64,000 nt of DNA, taken from contig NSGV01000003.1 in NCBI GenBank assembly GCA_002300355.1, forward strand, positions 682,001 through 746,000, read 5' to 3'. Shown here in pieces: positions 35,829 to 47,452 of the stretch; the first letter of the stretch is position 1; each line of letters starts with the position of its first letter. Below the pieces are notes generated by a model. That model did not search any database. It had not been told where the DNA came from and was given only the letters and a program-made list of their open reading frames with translations. The DNA comes from Streptomyces sp. TLI_235. Its GTDB lineage: Bacteria; Actinomycetota; Actinomycetes; Streptomycetales; Streptomycetaceae. Made by a program: the position numbers and the translations under genes.

Positions 35829-36230
35829 TCAGCCGGCCTTGGTCTGGGTCCAGGTCTGGTTGGCGCCGTTGGTGCAGTCCCACTGCCGCGCCGGGGCGCC
35901 GTTGTCGACACGCCAGTCGGCGATCTCCAGGCACTTGCCGCTGGTGTGCATGGGCGGCATGTAGACGCTGTTGTAGAAGGCCTGGTTGTTACCGAAGTTG
36001 CACGGCCACTGGTTCGCCGTGGCACCGTTCCACGTGCTGTTCGCTCCCCCGATCTCCAGGCACATACCGCTGTTGATGTTGCGGTAGTAGTACATGTTCT
36101 CCTTGCCGGTGGCGGTGTCGAAGACCTTCGCCCACTTCTGGTTGGCACCGCCGGTGCAGTCCCACTGCCTGACCGGGGCGCCCGGATCGACGGCCAGCAG
36201 GGCGCAGGGCGAGGCGGCCCGTAGCCGATC
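35829..36230 (-). pseudogene. Ricin-type beta-trefoil lectin domain, N-terminus missing
   Basis: The frame reads CALLAVDPGAPVRQWDCTGG, then MYYYRNINSGMCLEIGGANS and GKCLEIADWRVDNGAPARQW, ending TWTQTKAG. Repeats of C-L-x-x and QxW (QWDCTGGANQKW, QWPCNFGNNQAF, QWDCTNGANQTW) define a carbohydrate-binding beta-trefoil. No start codon or signal peptide is found in frame upstream of ~36230, so it is the tail of a secreted enzyme or lectin. 36231-36764 holds nothing convincing. Confidence 0.8.
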
Positions 36231-36764
36231 CTCGTCGCCCGTCGGGCGTGGACGGCGCGAACAGGTGGCAGCCGCAAGCCAAAGGCCAGGCGAGACCCGA
36301 TTCGGGTTCCAGGAGCTGGGGACCGTTGTTGCGGAGGTGGTTCACTGCGACGCTGACGGCGGTGGCGGTGGGTTCGCCGCCGGCCGGGGTCTGGGCGGCG
36401 GGCCAGGTGCACGCCGTGGACGGCCTCCGGCCGGTCCGGATGCCGCCGACGTGTCCGTTCGTGTCGTGGACCTGCGTAGCATCTTCGCCCTGGCTGGTGC
36501 TGGCGGTGCAGGGACCATCCCCCGCCAGAACGTGCCCCGGCTCGGCGAGACCTATAGGCGGGGAGCAGATCGCGGGCTCGTCCCCGGTGCGTCCGGCGCC
36601 ATTTAGACCAGCGGAAGGTCTGGGCGAGTGAGCGAGGTTGGTCGAGGATCGGTGCATCAGGCGGCGGCGCTCGCCGGTGACCCCGTGTGACCGCAGTTGC
36701 AGGGAGAGTCCCCGAGCGGAAGCCTGGAACTGCGAGACCGTTCACGATTGCGGGGTGATCAACC

Positions 36765-37052
36765 ATGGCCACGTTCACGGCCAGACAGCAGGAGGAAGAC
36801 CACCAGATCGAGCTCTGGGAGGTCGAGTTCACCGAGGAGGACTGGGACGAGTTCCACAAGGCGCCGCGTGAGTTCCTCAGGCGCATCACCGAGGCCGAGG
36901 GGCAGGAGGTCAACCGTCTCCTCGTCGATGCGTCCCTGCTGGAGGTCGCTCCCGACGGGAGCATCTGCCACGGACACATCACCAGGTTCCGCATCAGAAC
37001 CGGGCCGGGGAGGTGGACGATCGGTTACAGCTGCTCCGGGCTCTGGGAGTAA
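36765..37052 (+). CDS. Hypothetical protein, 95 residues
   Basis: From ATG 36765 (MATFTARQQEEDHQIELWEV). Acidic N-terminal half (EFTEEDWDEFHKAPREFLRR), then VDASLLEVAPDGSICHGHIT and RFRIRTGPGRWTIGYSCSGL. Compact alpha/beta soluble protein with good coding bias. No family recognised and no neighbours in the same unit. Confidence 0.6.
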   Translation: MATFTARQQEEDHQIELWEVEFTEEDWDEFHKAPREFLRRITEAEGQEVNRLLVDASLLEVAPDGSICHGHITRFRIRTGPGRWTIGYSCSGLWE

Positions 37053-37151
37053 CTCCGGACGTCCGTCCAGCACGAGGGAGAGCGGAACTCAGTCGGTCGC
37101 CCACGTGCAACACGGGGTGGTTCACCTAGATACGGATCCGGCGAGCTGTGG

Positions 37152-37322
37152 ATGCCACCACAGCCGCAGGACAGTGCCCGCAGCGGACGATCCGACAAAT
37201 CCCTCCGGGCGAAGGCCCACACCGCCGCACCGGCCGCGGCCGGGATCGCTCTGACCTTCCTCGTCCCAGGCGCAAGTGTCATCGCCGCCGGGCTGATGCA
37301 CACGGCAGACCCCACAGGGTGA
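37152..37322 (+). CDS. Possible small membrane peptide
   Basis: 56 codons from ATG 37152 (MPPQPQDSARSGRSDKSLRA). One hydrophobic segment (AAPAAAGIALTFLVPGASVI) followed by AAGLMHTADPTG. No clear ribosome binding site; call based on helix and codon bias. The following 37323-37791 has no supported gene. Confidence 0.35.
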   Translation: MPPQPQDSARSGRSDKSLRAKAHTAAPAAAGIALTFLVPGASVIAAGLMHTADPTG

Positions 37323-37791
37323 ACCCGACCCCGACCCAGGCCAGATGACCGGCTGCGGTCGACACCCCGCCACAGCGGCACGTCACCGCCGACGGCAGAA
37401 CACGCCGAGCGCGGCCGGCCCAGCCAGCACAGCCACAGCACAGGACCGGTCCCATGACGTGGCCACCGTCCCAGGCGAGAAGACGTGCGGAATCCCAACG
37501 CGGGTAGCGCGCAATGTAGTCAGCACAGCGATCACCGCCGGTGCTGCGGCAGACGACATGGCCGGGCCCCGGGGGTCGCGGGCGCACGAACCGAGGTGGC
37601 AGAGCCGGAACAGCAGATCCTCCCGGAGATCGCGGTCGGGCGCAGTGGCACCCGTACTACGTGCGCGTCGCCGTTATGAGCCAGGTCGCGGACGGGTAGA
37701 GCACGCCGCCGTCCGTCCGATGGACCGTGAGGGTCGCCGGGAGCTCGCCCCGCGCACGATCACGGCCGACGGCATTCAGTCCGTCGAGCGT

Positions 37792-37937
37792 TCAGCCCAG
37801 CAGGCCGGCGACGAACCGGAACGCGTGATCCGCGTCGGGCCCGACGTTCATCGGGTCGGTCAACCCTCGGACGGTGACCCCGGTGAACCCGGAGTCCTCC
37901 GCAGGGCCCGGCCGCGGCAGGGCTCGGCCAGCGAGAA
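37792..37937 (-). pseudogene. SAM-dependent methyltransferase, C-terminal remnant
   Basis: PFSLAEP (with a frame change) followed by GFTGVTVRGLTDPMNVGPDA and DHAFRFVAGLLG then a stop. This is the tail of class I methyltransferases of the type ending in a PFSLADPDRVR-AGF-FVxGLLG pattern. The SAM-binding part is missing and the fragment is fused to a DUF5996 N-terminus. Confidence 0.55.
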
Positions 37938-38051
37938 CGGCCGCCGCACACTCGCCGCAAGGCGGATCTTGCCCACCACCTGCGCGAAGCGGTGCAGCGT
38001 CTCCTTCGTGTCCCGCCACTCGGCGAGCGGCGTCGGTGGGAACAGCTCCAT
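37938..38051 (-). pseudogene. DUF5996 family protein, N-terminal remnant
   Basis: Start ATG 38051, with AGGAGGG upstream. MELFPPTPLAEWRDTKETLH then RFAQVVGKIRLAASVRR is the beginning of DUF5996 proteins. It breaks exactly where the conserved NHWW motif should come and continues as methyltransferase sequence. Confidence 0.65.
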
Positions 38052-38146
38052 CGCGCGTCCCTCCTGCCCGTCGGCGGCAGTTCCATGATGACCACGGTGG
38101 TCCGTGCACGCAGACGGTGGCCGGATCCAGCTGCCGTCAGGACGAG

Positions 38147-38338
38147 CTACTCACAGAGGTCGGTGGCCGCCTCGCAGGCTTCGGCGACCAGGTCGACGTC
38201 CCGGACGTCACAGGCGATGCGTGTGAGATGGCTGCGGAAGGCTTGGCACTCGTTGTCGTCGAGCGCCCCGAGGAGCCGGTCCTCGGCCTCCCGCAGCCGC
38301 TTCCGCGGGTTCTGTCCGGTATCTACGCCCTGGGCCAT
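38147..38338 (-). pseudogene. MarR-type regulator, C-terminal remnant
   Basis: KRLREAEDRLLGALDDNECQ, AFRSHLTRIACDVRDVDLVA and a stop resemble the C-terminal dimerisation helices of MarR regulators. The winged helix is missing. It begins at about 38338, next to the NAD kinase remnant on the other strand. Confidence 0.45.
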
Positions 38339-38361
38339 GGCGGCGGCTTCGGATGGGCTTA

Positions 38362-38704
38362 CAGCCGCCCAACCGGCTCGACGGCCAACAGCTTCTCCGC
38401 CGGAGGTCCGCTCGTCTCCCCGAACGCGGAAGGCATGCTCGTGATCCCGGTCGCCCCGCACTCCGCCTTCAATCGGGCGCTGTTCCTCTCGGCCGGCGAG
38501 AAGCTCGCCCTCGAAGTCCTGCCCGCCAACGGAGAGCTCGGGGTCGAAGCGGACGGCCGGCTCATGGGGGCCGCCCGGCCCTGTGACGTCATCGGCGTCG
38601 TCATGCGGCCCGCCGCCGCACGGGTGATCCGGCCCGGCGGAACCACCTTCTACCAGCGCGCCCAGCGCAAACTTCGTCTCACCGGCTCGGCGGAGGCCGA
38701 GTAG
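38362..38704 (+). pseudogene. NAD kinase, C-terminal remnant
   Basis: PTGSTANSFSAGGPLVSPNA, then GMLVIPVAPHSAFNRALFLS, LALEVLPANGELGVEADGR and TTFYQRAQRKLRLTGSAEAE with a stop. This is the beta-sandwich C-terminal half of ATP-NAD kinase (NadK). The N-terminal half with GGDG is absent, so it cannot be active. Confidence 0.75.
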
Positions 38705-38762
38705 CGGGCTACGGCGGCGAACTGATGAGGCATCCGGCCGCTCGCATCGGCGTTCGCAGCCC

Positions 38763-40868
38763 TCACGCCGTGTGTCCGACCGGACCCGGCACCGAGTCGA
38801 CCTCGGCGATGAGCACGGCCACGTCGTCATCGTCGTCGTCCGCCCGCCGCAGGGCGGTCAGCAGACGGTCGCAGGTTGCTTCCAGCGACAGCCTGGGCCC
38901 GCGGAGCAGGCTCATGAGGGCATCAAGGCGCGTGTCGATGGCCTGGTCACGGGTCTCCACCAGGCCATCGGTGTACAGGAGCAGCCGGTCACCGGGCGCC
39001 AGCTCCACGCAGGCGGCCTCGAACGGGACACCTCCGACGCCCAGCGGCGCACCCGGGGGCAGCTCCAGCAGTACCGGGCCCTGACCGTGGCGGTCCAGCA
39101 CGGGGGGTGGATGGCCGGCCAGCGCGATGCGGCACCGCCTGTCGTGCGGGTCGTAGGCGGCATAGACGCAGGTGGCGGTGGTCTCGCCGAGTTCGACGGT
39201 GACGCGGTCGAGGTGGTGCAGCACCTGAGCGGGGTCGAGGTCGAGATCGGCCAGGGTGCGGGTGGCGGTGCGCAGCTGGCCCATCCTGGCGGCGGCGTTG
39301 ATGTCATGGCCCATGACGTCGCCGACGACCAGGGCGGTCTTGTCGCCGGCCAGCGTGATGGCGTCGAACCAGTCACCGCCGGCCAGCGCGGCGCGTCCCG
39401 CAGGCTGGTACCGGGAGGCGACCTGGAGACCGACGGGCCGCATGGGCACGTGCGGCAGCAGGTGGCGCTGCAGGGTCAGTGCCGTGTTGCGTTGGCTCTG
39501 GTACCAGCGGGCGTTGTCGATGCACACGGCGGCGCGGGCGGCAAGCTCCTCGGCCAGCACGGTGTCGTCCTCGCCGAACGGCAGCGGATCGCGCACGCGC
39601 TTGAGGTCCAGGGCGCCGAGCACCTCGCCGCGGGCGATCAGCGGCACCGCCAGGTAGGAGCGCAGGCCTGCTCGGGCCAGCACGGCTGCGGCCTCGCCGT
39701 CTCGGGCAATGCCAGGCAGGTCCTCGCCCGTCACGTGGGCCACGAGCACTGGACGGCCGGTGGTCACGCACCGGGTGACCAGGCGGTCGGCGTCGTACTT
39801 GGCGATCTCCCCGACCGGGTCGGCGGCGCGCAAGGCGTCGGAGGGGTAGGCCGCCGCCACGGCCAGGGCCCGCAGGGTCACCGGCCCCGCGACCGGCCCG
39901 TGCGTGGGCGGGCGTCCGCTCAGGACCGAGTCGAGAACGTCGACCGCGGCGACGTCGGCGAGGTCGGGGATGACGAAGTCGGCCAGCTCCTGGGCGGTCC
40001 GGCCAAGGTCGAGGGTGGTGCCGATCCGTATGGACGCCTGGGCGACCAGCGCCAGTCTCTGTCGGGCGCGGGCGGCCTCGGCGGCCGCGCGGTGCTGCTC
40101 GGTGACGTCCAGCACCGTGACGGCCAGGCCCATCACCCGCCCGGCTGAGTCCTCCAGCCGGAAGTACGACGCTCGCCAGGCGTGGTCGCTGTCCGGATCG
40201 GCACGCGTGCGGCCGACCGTCAACTGATCCACCAGCGGCTTCCCGTTTGCCAGTACCTGGCGCATCGCGGACTCGATGACCCCGGTGTCGAGGAACGGCA
40301 GCGCGTCGCGGACATCGCGACCGAGGTGCTGCTCGGCCGGCAGGCCGTTGATGCGCTCCAGTGTCGGGTTGACCAGGACGTACCTCAAGTCGGTGTCCAG
40401 CACCGCCACCCCGATCGGGGACTGGGCCACGAGCCGCGCCGACAGGGCCAGATCGCGCTCGACGCCACGTAGCGTGGCCTCGTCGGTGGCGATCCCCAAG
40501 GCATAGAGGCGGCCGCGCTCGTCCTGCAACCGCATGTTGCGGAACTCCACCAGCCGGGTGCTGCCGTCCTTGTGCCGCACCGGGAACACCCCCGCCCAGC
40601 GCCCGCCGCCGCCCATCACCTCGGCGAACAGCTCGAGGATCAGACCCCGGTTCTCTTCGGCGACCAGCAGCTCGGCCGCGTACCGGCCAAGCGCCTCCTC
40701 GGCCCTCCAGCCGAAGAGATCCTGAGCCTGCGGGCTCCACAGGGCGACCCGCCCATCCGCGTCCAACACCGCAGCGGCCACACCCAGCAGGTCCAGCAGG
40801 CCACCGGGCTCGGACGCGGCAGCCCGCACCCTGCCGACCGGGGGCTGGCCCGCATCGGAGGCGCTCAT
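38763..40868 (-). CDS. PAS-PAS-GAF SpoIIE-type PP2C phosphatase
   Basis: 701 residues from ATG 40868. Two PAS domains (~20-130, [20 protein letters not shown]; ~145-265, [20 protein letters not shown]), a GAF domain (~285-450, [20 protein letters not shown]), then PP2C/SpoIIE (~480-695): [43 protein letters not shown] and [10 protein letters not shown]. Cytoplasmic sensor phosphatase for partner-switching regulation, likely responding to redox or ligands through PAS. No STAS or kinase gene is adjacent. Complete. Confidence 0.93.
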   Translation of the reverse strand: MSASDAGQPPVGRVRAAASEPGGLLDLLGVAAAVLDADGRVALWSPQAQDLFGWRAEEALGRYAAELLVAEENRGLILELFAEVMGGGGRWAGVFPVRHKDGSTRLVEFRNMRLQDERGRLYALGIATDEATLRGVERDLALSARLVAQSPIGVAVLDTDLRYVLVNPTLERINGLPAEQHLGRDVRDALPFLDTGVIESAMRQVLANGKPLVDQLTVGRTRADPDSDHAWRASYFRLEDSAGRVMGLAVTVLDVTEQHRAAAEAARARQRLALVAQASIRIGTTLDLGRTAQELADFVIPDLADVAAVDVLDSVLSGRPPTHGPVAGPVTLRALAVAAAYPSDALRAADPVGEIAKYDADRLVTRCVTTGRPVLVAHVTGEDLPGIARDGEAAAVLARAGLRSYLAVPLIARGEVLGALDLKRVRDPLPFGEDDTVLAEELAARAAVCIDNARWYQSQRNTALTLQRHLLPHVPMRPVGLQVASRYQPAGRAALAGGDWFDAITLAGDKTALVVGDVMGHDINAAARMGQLRTATRTLADLDLDPAQVLHHLDRVTVELGETTATCVYAAYDPHDRRCRIALAGHPPPVLDRHGQGPVLLELPPGAPLGVGGVPFEAACVELAPGDRLLLYTDGLVETRDQAIDTRLDALMSLLRGPRLSLEATCDRLLTALRRADDDDDDVAVLIAEVDSVPGPVGHTA

Positions 40869-41047
40869 GCCCGGCCTTCCTTCCGCCCGCCACCGATACC
40901 GGCGGCCTCGTCCGATCCAGCCCCGTCGCTCGACCTCGCCTTCCGGGTCGGTGCCCTCCATCGTCTCTCCGCGCAGGCCCGCTGGACAGCTCAGGCGGAC
41001 TCGCCTGCCGGCAGGTGCACGATTTCCCTCATCAATGACGGGCGTGA

Positions 41048-42679
<1,632 letters not shown>

Positions 42680-43250
42680 CGCTCCGCCGGCTCACCCGTG
42701 GCGCACCGTTGTCAGCTCCCGTTCTCGACCGTAGCCGGTCAGCTCGACGAACTCACCGTCGCCGCCATGCGGCAGATGCTGCACGAACGCCGCCACCGCT
42801 GACCACACCGCCCCAATCCTCACGTGGTCGTCAGCCAGATCACCGCAACCGACCCCGCCGGCCCGCCCGCGAGCACGGCCTTCTTCCACGGCCTCTATGC
42901 CGCCGCCGGGCCCACCGCCCAGCGCCCGCGGCGCACCACAGTGCCGACCCCGTCCACCTCACGCACATGTCCGGGATCTCACCGGCCACCGCCATCACCT
43001 ACACCCGCGCCTCCCGCCCCGATCGCTTCACCATCGACCCTGCCCAGCCGTAAGGGCCAGTCAATGGCCGCAAGCGCCAGATCCTGACCGACACCCGCGG
43101 CCTGCTGCCGGAGGTCTTCGTGCCCGGCGGACCCCGATGCGCGGGGCGGGATGCGGCGGGGCAACGAGCCGCATCAGATGCCTGTCATGGATCTCGAACA
43201 GGCGGTAGCCTGCAAGGCCGAGATGTCTGAGTCGCCGGGGGGCGGGTCGC
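42680..43250. other. No supported gene
   Basis: About 570 nt. A short plus-strand frame near 42705-42800 (VAGQLDELTVAAMRQMLHER and a stop at 42800) looks like the tail of a lost protein. Confidence 0.3.
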
Positions 43251-44473
43251 ATGGACAGGTACGAACTTGTTCAAGAGATGGGCGAGGCACCGGGCAGAGT
43301 CGGACTGCCGCATGCCCGTGTGGCTGTCGGGCCACCGCCTGCGGAGCCGAGTGACGTCGACTTCTGCGGCGACGCGTTGCTGCTGCTGACCGGGCCCTTC
43401 TATCCGGGGCCCGTGTCGCTCGCGGACCCTCCCGTCTTCGCTGTTCCGGCAGACGGTGCGCTCGATCCGGAGGGACGCCTCACGGTCGTGCAACGGTCCC
43501 TGGATCAATTCCTGCGTGGCTCGCTCACCTTCGGCAATCCCCCGTCGACCTGCTCACGCACCTCGCCGGCTCCGACGCGTTCCACGCGCGGCTGACGACG
43601 ATCGTGCAGGAGGCGACGCTGCTACCGGTGGAAGTGAACGTCACCGGCATTCTGTTCCCGGACGGCTACGGCTCGGTGGCCGTGCACATGCGCATCGCCG
43701 ACGGGTGGTCAGAGGTACAGCGGGAGCGGCTCCTCGACGCCTTCGGGCCGAAGGGCCGCGACGATGTCACCACGCTCATCAGGGACGAGTTACTGCCGGC
43801 CCTCACCGCGATGTCCGACCGATGCCGGCAGGGGCCGCCGTGTCCCACGGTCCTGCCCTATTTCAACCTCACCTACGCGGGTAGCACCACCCACCCGACT
43901 CCAGGCCGGGCGACGCTCTCCGATCCTTTACGGCACCTGGTCTACCCCCGCTCCGCCAAGCCGATCCCCTCCGAATCGACGTGGCCGGAAGAGTTCTTCT
44001 ACCCCGGGTACGCCTTCTTCCTGCTGGCCTCCCGGAGCCCTCACGGCACGCTCGGCCAGCTTGAGCATCTGCTGGGTCAACTGAACGTGCACTATGCCCG
44101 GCTGGAACACTCCGCCAACGCCGCGGAACGGATCATCCGTGAGTCGGCCCTGGACGAAGATCCCGAACTGCTCATCGGTCTGGAACGACGGCTGCGTGCC
44201 GACTACCAGGCGCTGGTGCGGCCCACGTTCAGCTACGACTTCCACGTTCTCAAGTTGCGTGACAGCGTGCTGAAGGCCTGGGAGACCGAAAAGGTGCGCG
44301 AGCGTACTGACACCCTGCTCGAGATGGCACGGCACGCGGTGGAACGCAAGCTGGAGCACGAGCAGGTGCGCCGTGTGACGCGAGTCAACCTGGCCGTGAC
44401 GATCGTGGCTATCCTGAGTTTCGCGCAGTGCGTGGACTCGGCGCTCAACCTGTGGTCGAGGTTCTTCGGGTAA
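43251..44473 (+). pseudogene. Unknown C-tail-anchored membrane protein, one frameshift
   Basis: Start ATG 43251 (MDRYELVQEMGEAPGRVGLP). The frame breaks in a CCCCC run at 43540-43544; one extra C would join LTFGNP to PVDLLTHLAGSDAFHARLTT. The second frame is clearly coding (VNVTGILFPDGYGSVAVHMR, FFYPGYAFFLLASRSPHGTL, LIGLERRLRADYQALVRPTF) and ends with a single transmembrane helix VNLAVTIVAILSFAQCVDSA. Restored length is about 407 residues. No family recognised. The amidotransferase gene starts 10 nt after the stop, so the two form an operon. A single-base read error is a real alternative to a true pseudogene. Confidence 0.65.
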
Positions 44474-44482
44474 AGGGGGATC

Positions 44483-45247
44483 GTGCCGGTGGACGTGCAG
44501 ATCTGTGTCGCGGACGGGCTGATCTACGACGGTCTCGACTACGCCGACCGGATCGAGCAGCGACTGGCCCGGGCCGGCCTGAGCTGTGGCCGCCTGAACC
44601 TGACGACCGAGGCGGCCGATCCGGCCGCGCGGGTGCCGCGACCGGCCCTGGCCTATGTGTTCACCGGAGGACAGACCTCGGTGCACTCGGAAGCCGCGTG
44701 GATGCGCGCGACCATCACGCTGGTGCGGGAGCTCATCGCGAACACGGACGAGCGAGACGGGGGCGCCGAGCCAACGAGCCCGGGCCCCGCGGTGATCGGC
44801 GTGTGCCTTGGCTCGCAGCTGATCGCCGAGGCGCTGCGCCCGAATTCGATCATCGGCACCTCGGGCATAGAGGTCGGCCTGACCCCGGTAAGCCGAGCCG
44901 GCAACAGCCGCCGCAGCGGGGGCGGCGACCACGGCATCGGCGTCGTGCCGTCGTTCCACTACCAGGCGATCAGTCCGCAGATCGAAGAGGTCGACGGGGT
45001 GCGCATCGAGTACCGCAACGAGCACACCTCCGTCCAAGCACTGAGCTTCGGCAAGCGGGTCTTCGGCTGCCAGTTCCATCCCGAGTTGACTCCGGACGAC
45101 GTACACCGCCTGATCGAGTTCAACAAGGACGTCATCACCGACTGGAACGGGGACGTCGCGGCCGCGCACCGGTCGGTCGAGCAATACCAGGACGAACTGC
45201 ATGACGACCTCTTCGAGCGCTTGGTGATCGACCGGATCACGCACTGA
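44483..45247 (+). CDS. Class I glutamine amidotransferase
   Basis: 254 residues from GTG 44483, with AAGGGGG upstream. GATase1 fold with the nucleophile Cys in PAVIGVCLGSQLIAEAL and the His-Glu pair in VFGCQFHPELTPDD; the oxyanion strand is in YVFTGGQTSVHS. It releases ammonia from glutamine, or uses the Cys for another hydrolysis. It resembles the stand-alone GMP-synthase-like group. No synthetase partner is adjacent, only the unknown membrane-anchored protein, so the acceptor is unknown. Confidence 0.85.
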   Translation: MPVDVQICVADGLIYDGLDYADRIEQRLARAGLSCGRLNLTTEAADPAARVPRPALAYVFTGGQTSVHSEAAWMRATITLVRELIANTDERDGGAEPTSPGPAVIGVCLGSQLIAEALRPNSIIGTSGIEVGLTPVSRAGNSRRSGGGDHGIGVVPSFHYQAISPQIEEVDGVRIEYRNEHTSVQALSFGKRVFGCQFHPELTPDDVHRLIEFNKDVITDWNGDVAAAHRSVEQYQDELHDDLFERLVIDRITH

Positions 45248-45380
45248 GGCTGACGGAGTACGCCGCCTCTCGACAGGACGGAAAGAGGCCCGACGTCGCA
45301 CACGGCCACCTGGTTGCCGATGCCCCGTCGCCAGCCGCTCGGCCGTCAACCCCACACAGTCGCCCACACAGTCGCCCCCT

Positions 45381-45877
45381 GAGACCAAAACCGCCGACTT
45401 CGAAGGGCCGAAGGCCGCGAACATCGCGATCGTCGAGGTTGGTGGCGAGAGCGCCTTCACCGACAACATCGACTATCTCGACGCCTTTTCGATCCCCTGG
45501 GCCCTCGTGGCAGACGGCCCGGCCCTCAAGGTCAGCAGCCGGCTCAGCAAGCACCTCACGGACCGCGGCGTGGCCCCGGCCTACGGGCGACCGGCCGACG
45601 CCGACGACCTCTCGCAGTCTGGATGAGCTACTGGACGAAAGCCGGGGTCTTCACCCTCGCTGACGCCTTCGGTGACACGACCGATCCGAGGGCCGGCGAG
45701 ATCGAGGCCTTCGTGCGACGGGTAAACGGCCCTCTGCTGGACACGGTGAAGAAGGAGCTCGGAGGAAGCAAGCCCCGAGTCGGCGCCACGTTCACCGCAC
45801 GCCATCCCGGGATTCCCGCGCAAGTCTCGGAGCCGTACCTCCAGATCCGCAAACACCTCGCCTCCCGGACCAGCTGA
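45381..45877 (+). pseudogene. OLD-family ATP-dependent nuclease, C-terminal TOPRIM remnant
   Basis: FEGPKAANIAIVEVGGESAF and IDYLDAFSIPWALVADGPAL carry the TOPRIM glutamate and the later Asp. One base is missing near 45615 (SQSG then stop, versus MSYWTKAGVFTLADAFGDTT in the next frame). It ends SKPRVGATFTARHPGIPAQV and a normal stop. The AAA-type ATPase half is absent. OLD proteins often act in phage defence, so this may be debris of a defence locus. The following 45878-46291 holds nothing supported. Confidence 0.6.
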
Positions 45878-46291
45878 CCAACCATCCCCGACGAGCCCAC
45901 GGCACGCGACGGGCGGCAAGGCAGCGCCCGGCAGCCCGGAGCTCGCCGGACAGGAGGTGTCACCGGATCGAGGGACCCCGCGGACAGGGGCCCGCCCCAG
46001 GCGGCAGGACCTGGACCTCGCTCGCGGGCGCCCTGCGGCGGCCGGATGTGGTGGCTGGAGTCGGCGGGCCGGCGGGCCGGCTGGGCAGCGGTACCGGCGG
46101 AGGCCACTGTCCACGGGTGCGCACGGAGTGGCCCGGCCTGAAAGACCCGGGCTGGTGGACCGAGCCGCATGGGAACGCCCCGGTTGCTGGAACGGGCGAC
46201 TGAGAATGACCCGAGCGCCGGGTGCCGGGCCATTCACGCCGGCCCGGAGGGGAGCGAACATCGGCACCACATTCGAACCGGACAGGGCGGG

Positions 46292-46705
46292 TCAGCCGCA
46301 GGAGTGCCAGCCGGTGGTGTAGTCGACGACGGGATTGCCGTTCGGGTCCTCCATGTAGATGTGCTCCCTGATGCACTCGTTCACCGCGTGCACCCAGACG
46401 GGGCCGGCGTAGCTGGCGAACATCCCGCCGTTGTTGGTGCCGCCGCCGTCGTAGTTGTAGTCCGTTATGTACAGGATCGTGTAGGTCTTGGTGCCCGCGT
46501 AGGCGGACTTCACGAAGACCGAGCAGTTCGCGTACCCGTCCCAGTAGGTGCGCAGTTCACCGCCGGTGCCACCGCTGATCGTCGGGATGGTCTTCGTGTA
46601 GACCAGGTTCGCCGCGACGCCGTCCCGGGTGCAGCCGTACGCGCCGGCGTGAGCGGCCGGCGCGGTGACGAGCGTGGTGAGGCCGACGGTGGCGGCGACA
46701 GCCAT
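46292..46705 (-). CDS. Secreted protein, spore-associated-protein-A-like
   Basis: 137 residues from ATG 46705, though a start further upstream is possible because the n-region is short. Sec signal (AVAATVGLTTLVTAPAAHAG, cleavage after AHA), then a small extracellular domain: GAYGCTRDGVAANLVYTKTI, ELRTYWDGYANCSVFVKSAY, YAGPVWVHAVNECIREHIY, ending TTGWHSCG. Four cysteines can form two disulfides. The size and the YAGPVWVxAxxxC pattern resemble Streptomyces spore-associated protein A, but similarity is modest. Confidence 0.65.
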   Translation of the reverse strand: MAVAATVGLTTLVTAPAAHAGAYGCTRDGVAANLVYTKTIPTISGGTGGELRTYWDGYANCSVFVKSAYAGTKTYTILYITDYNYDGGGTNNGGMFASYAGPVWVHAVNECIREHIYMEDPNGNPVVDYTTGWHSCG

Positions 46706-46935
46706 CGCACCGACGGTGGGCCGCCCCGGAGGTGCGGGTTGACGTGCGGGTGACGGGGGCAGGTCGGAAGTCCCACCACCGAGGGGTAACTGGTGGGCTG
46801 CCCCACGGGCGGTCGCGGGCACGATGCGGTGCAGCGTGATGCTGTTCGGCGCGAGTTCCGGGTGTGCCCTGTCAGGCGCACTGCGCGGCTTTGAGCACCG
46901 AGCGGCTGACCGCGTTGGCCCGCCGCCCGTGGTCG

Positions 46936-47271
46936 TCAGGTCAGCGGCTCCGCGGTCCCGCGGTCGGCCCTCCTCGCGCGGCGGAGGCTCCGCAGGCGGC
47001 GGCGGAAGGTGACGAACCAGCCGACCCCGAACACACCGGCCACCACGGGTAGTCCGAGGAGGACGGGACGCCGGGCGGCCCACGACCAGCCCGGCTCGAG
47101 GAAGACGTCCAGGGCCAGCGCCAGACAGACGGTCACGAACAGCGGTCCGTAGCCGAAGATCTGCCACCTCTCCCAGCGCGACCCCTCGCTCCTGTCCCGG
47201 GTGGTGAGGCCGATCAGCATGTCCGCCGCGAACAGGGTGAACAGGAGGGCGGCGAGCACGTAGAAGACCAT
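46936..47271 (-). CDS. Small integral membrane protein
   Basis: 111 residues from ATG 47271. Three hydrophobic helices: VFYVLAALLFTLFAADMLIG, GPLFVTVCLALALDVFLEPG and RPVLLGLPVVAGVFGVGWFV, then a very basic tail (FRRRLRSLRRARRADRG). No family recognised. Transport or sensing cannot be decided. Confidence 0.65.
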   Translation of the reverse strand: MVFYVLAALLFTLFAADMLIGLTTRDRSEGSRWERWQIFGYGPLFVTVCLALALDVFLEPGWSWAARRPVLLGLPVVAGVFGVGWFVTFRRRLRSLRRARRADRGTAEPLT

Positions 47272-47452
47272 GACCGCAGTATCTCCGGCCCCGGGGCTCC
47301 TGTCGGGCACTCCCCGAAAGCCGTCGGCGGCGGGCGCCGGTCAGGCCGCGGGTGGACCCGCTGCTGGCCCGCGGGGGTCTCCTCCCCCGTCTTCGGCCGG
47401 CCCGGGGACGGCAGACGCCGCCCCGGCCCCAGTCGTCCCGGCCGTGGGCGCG

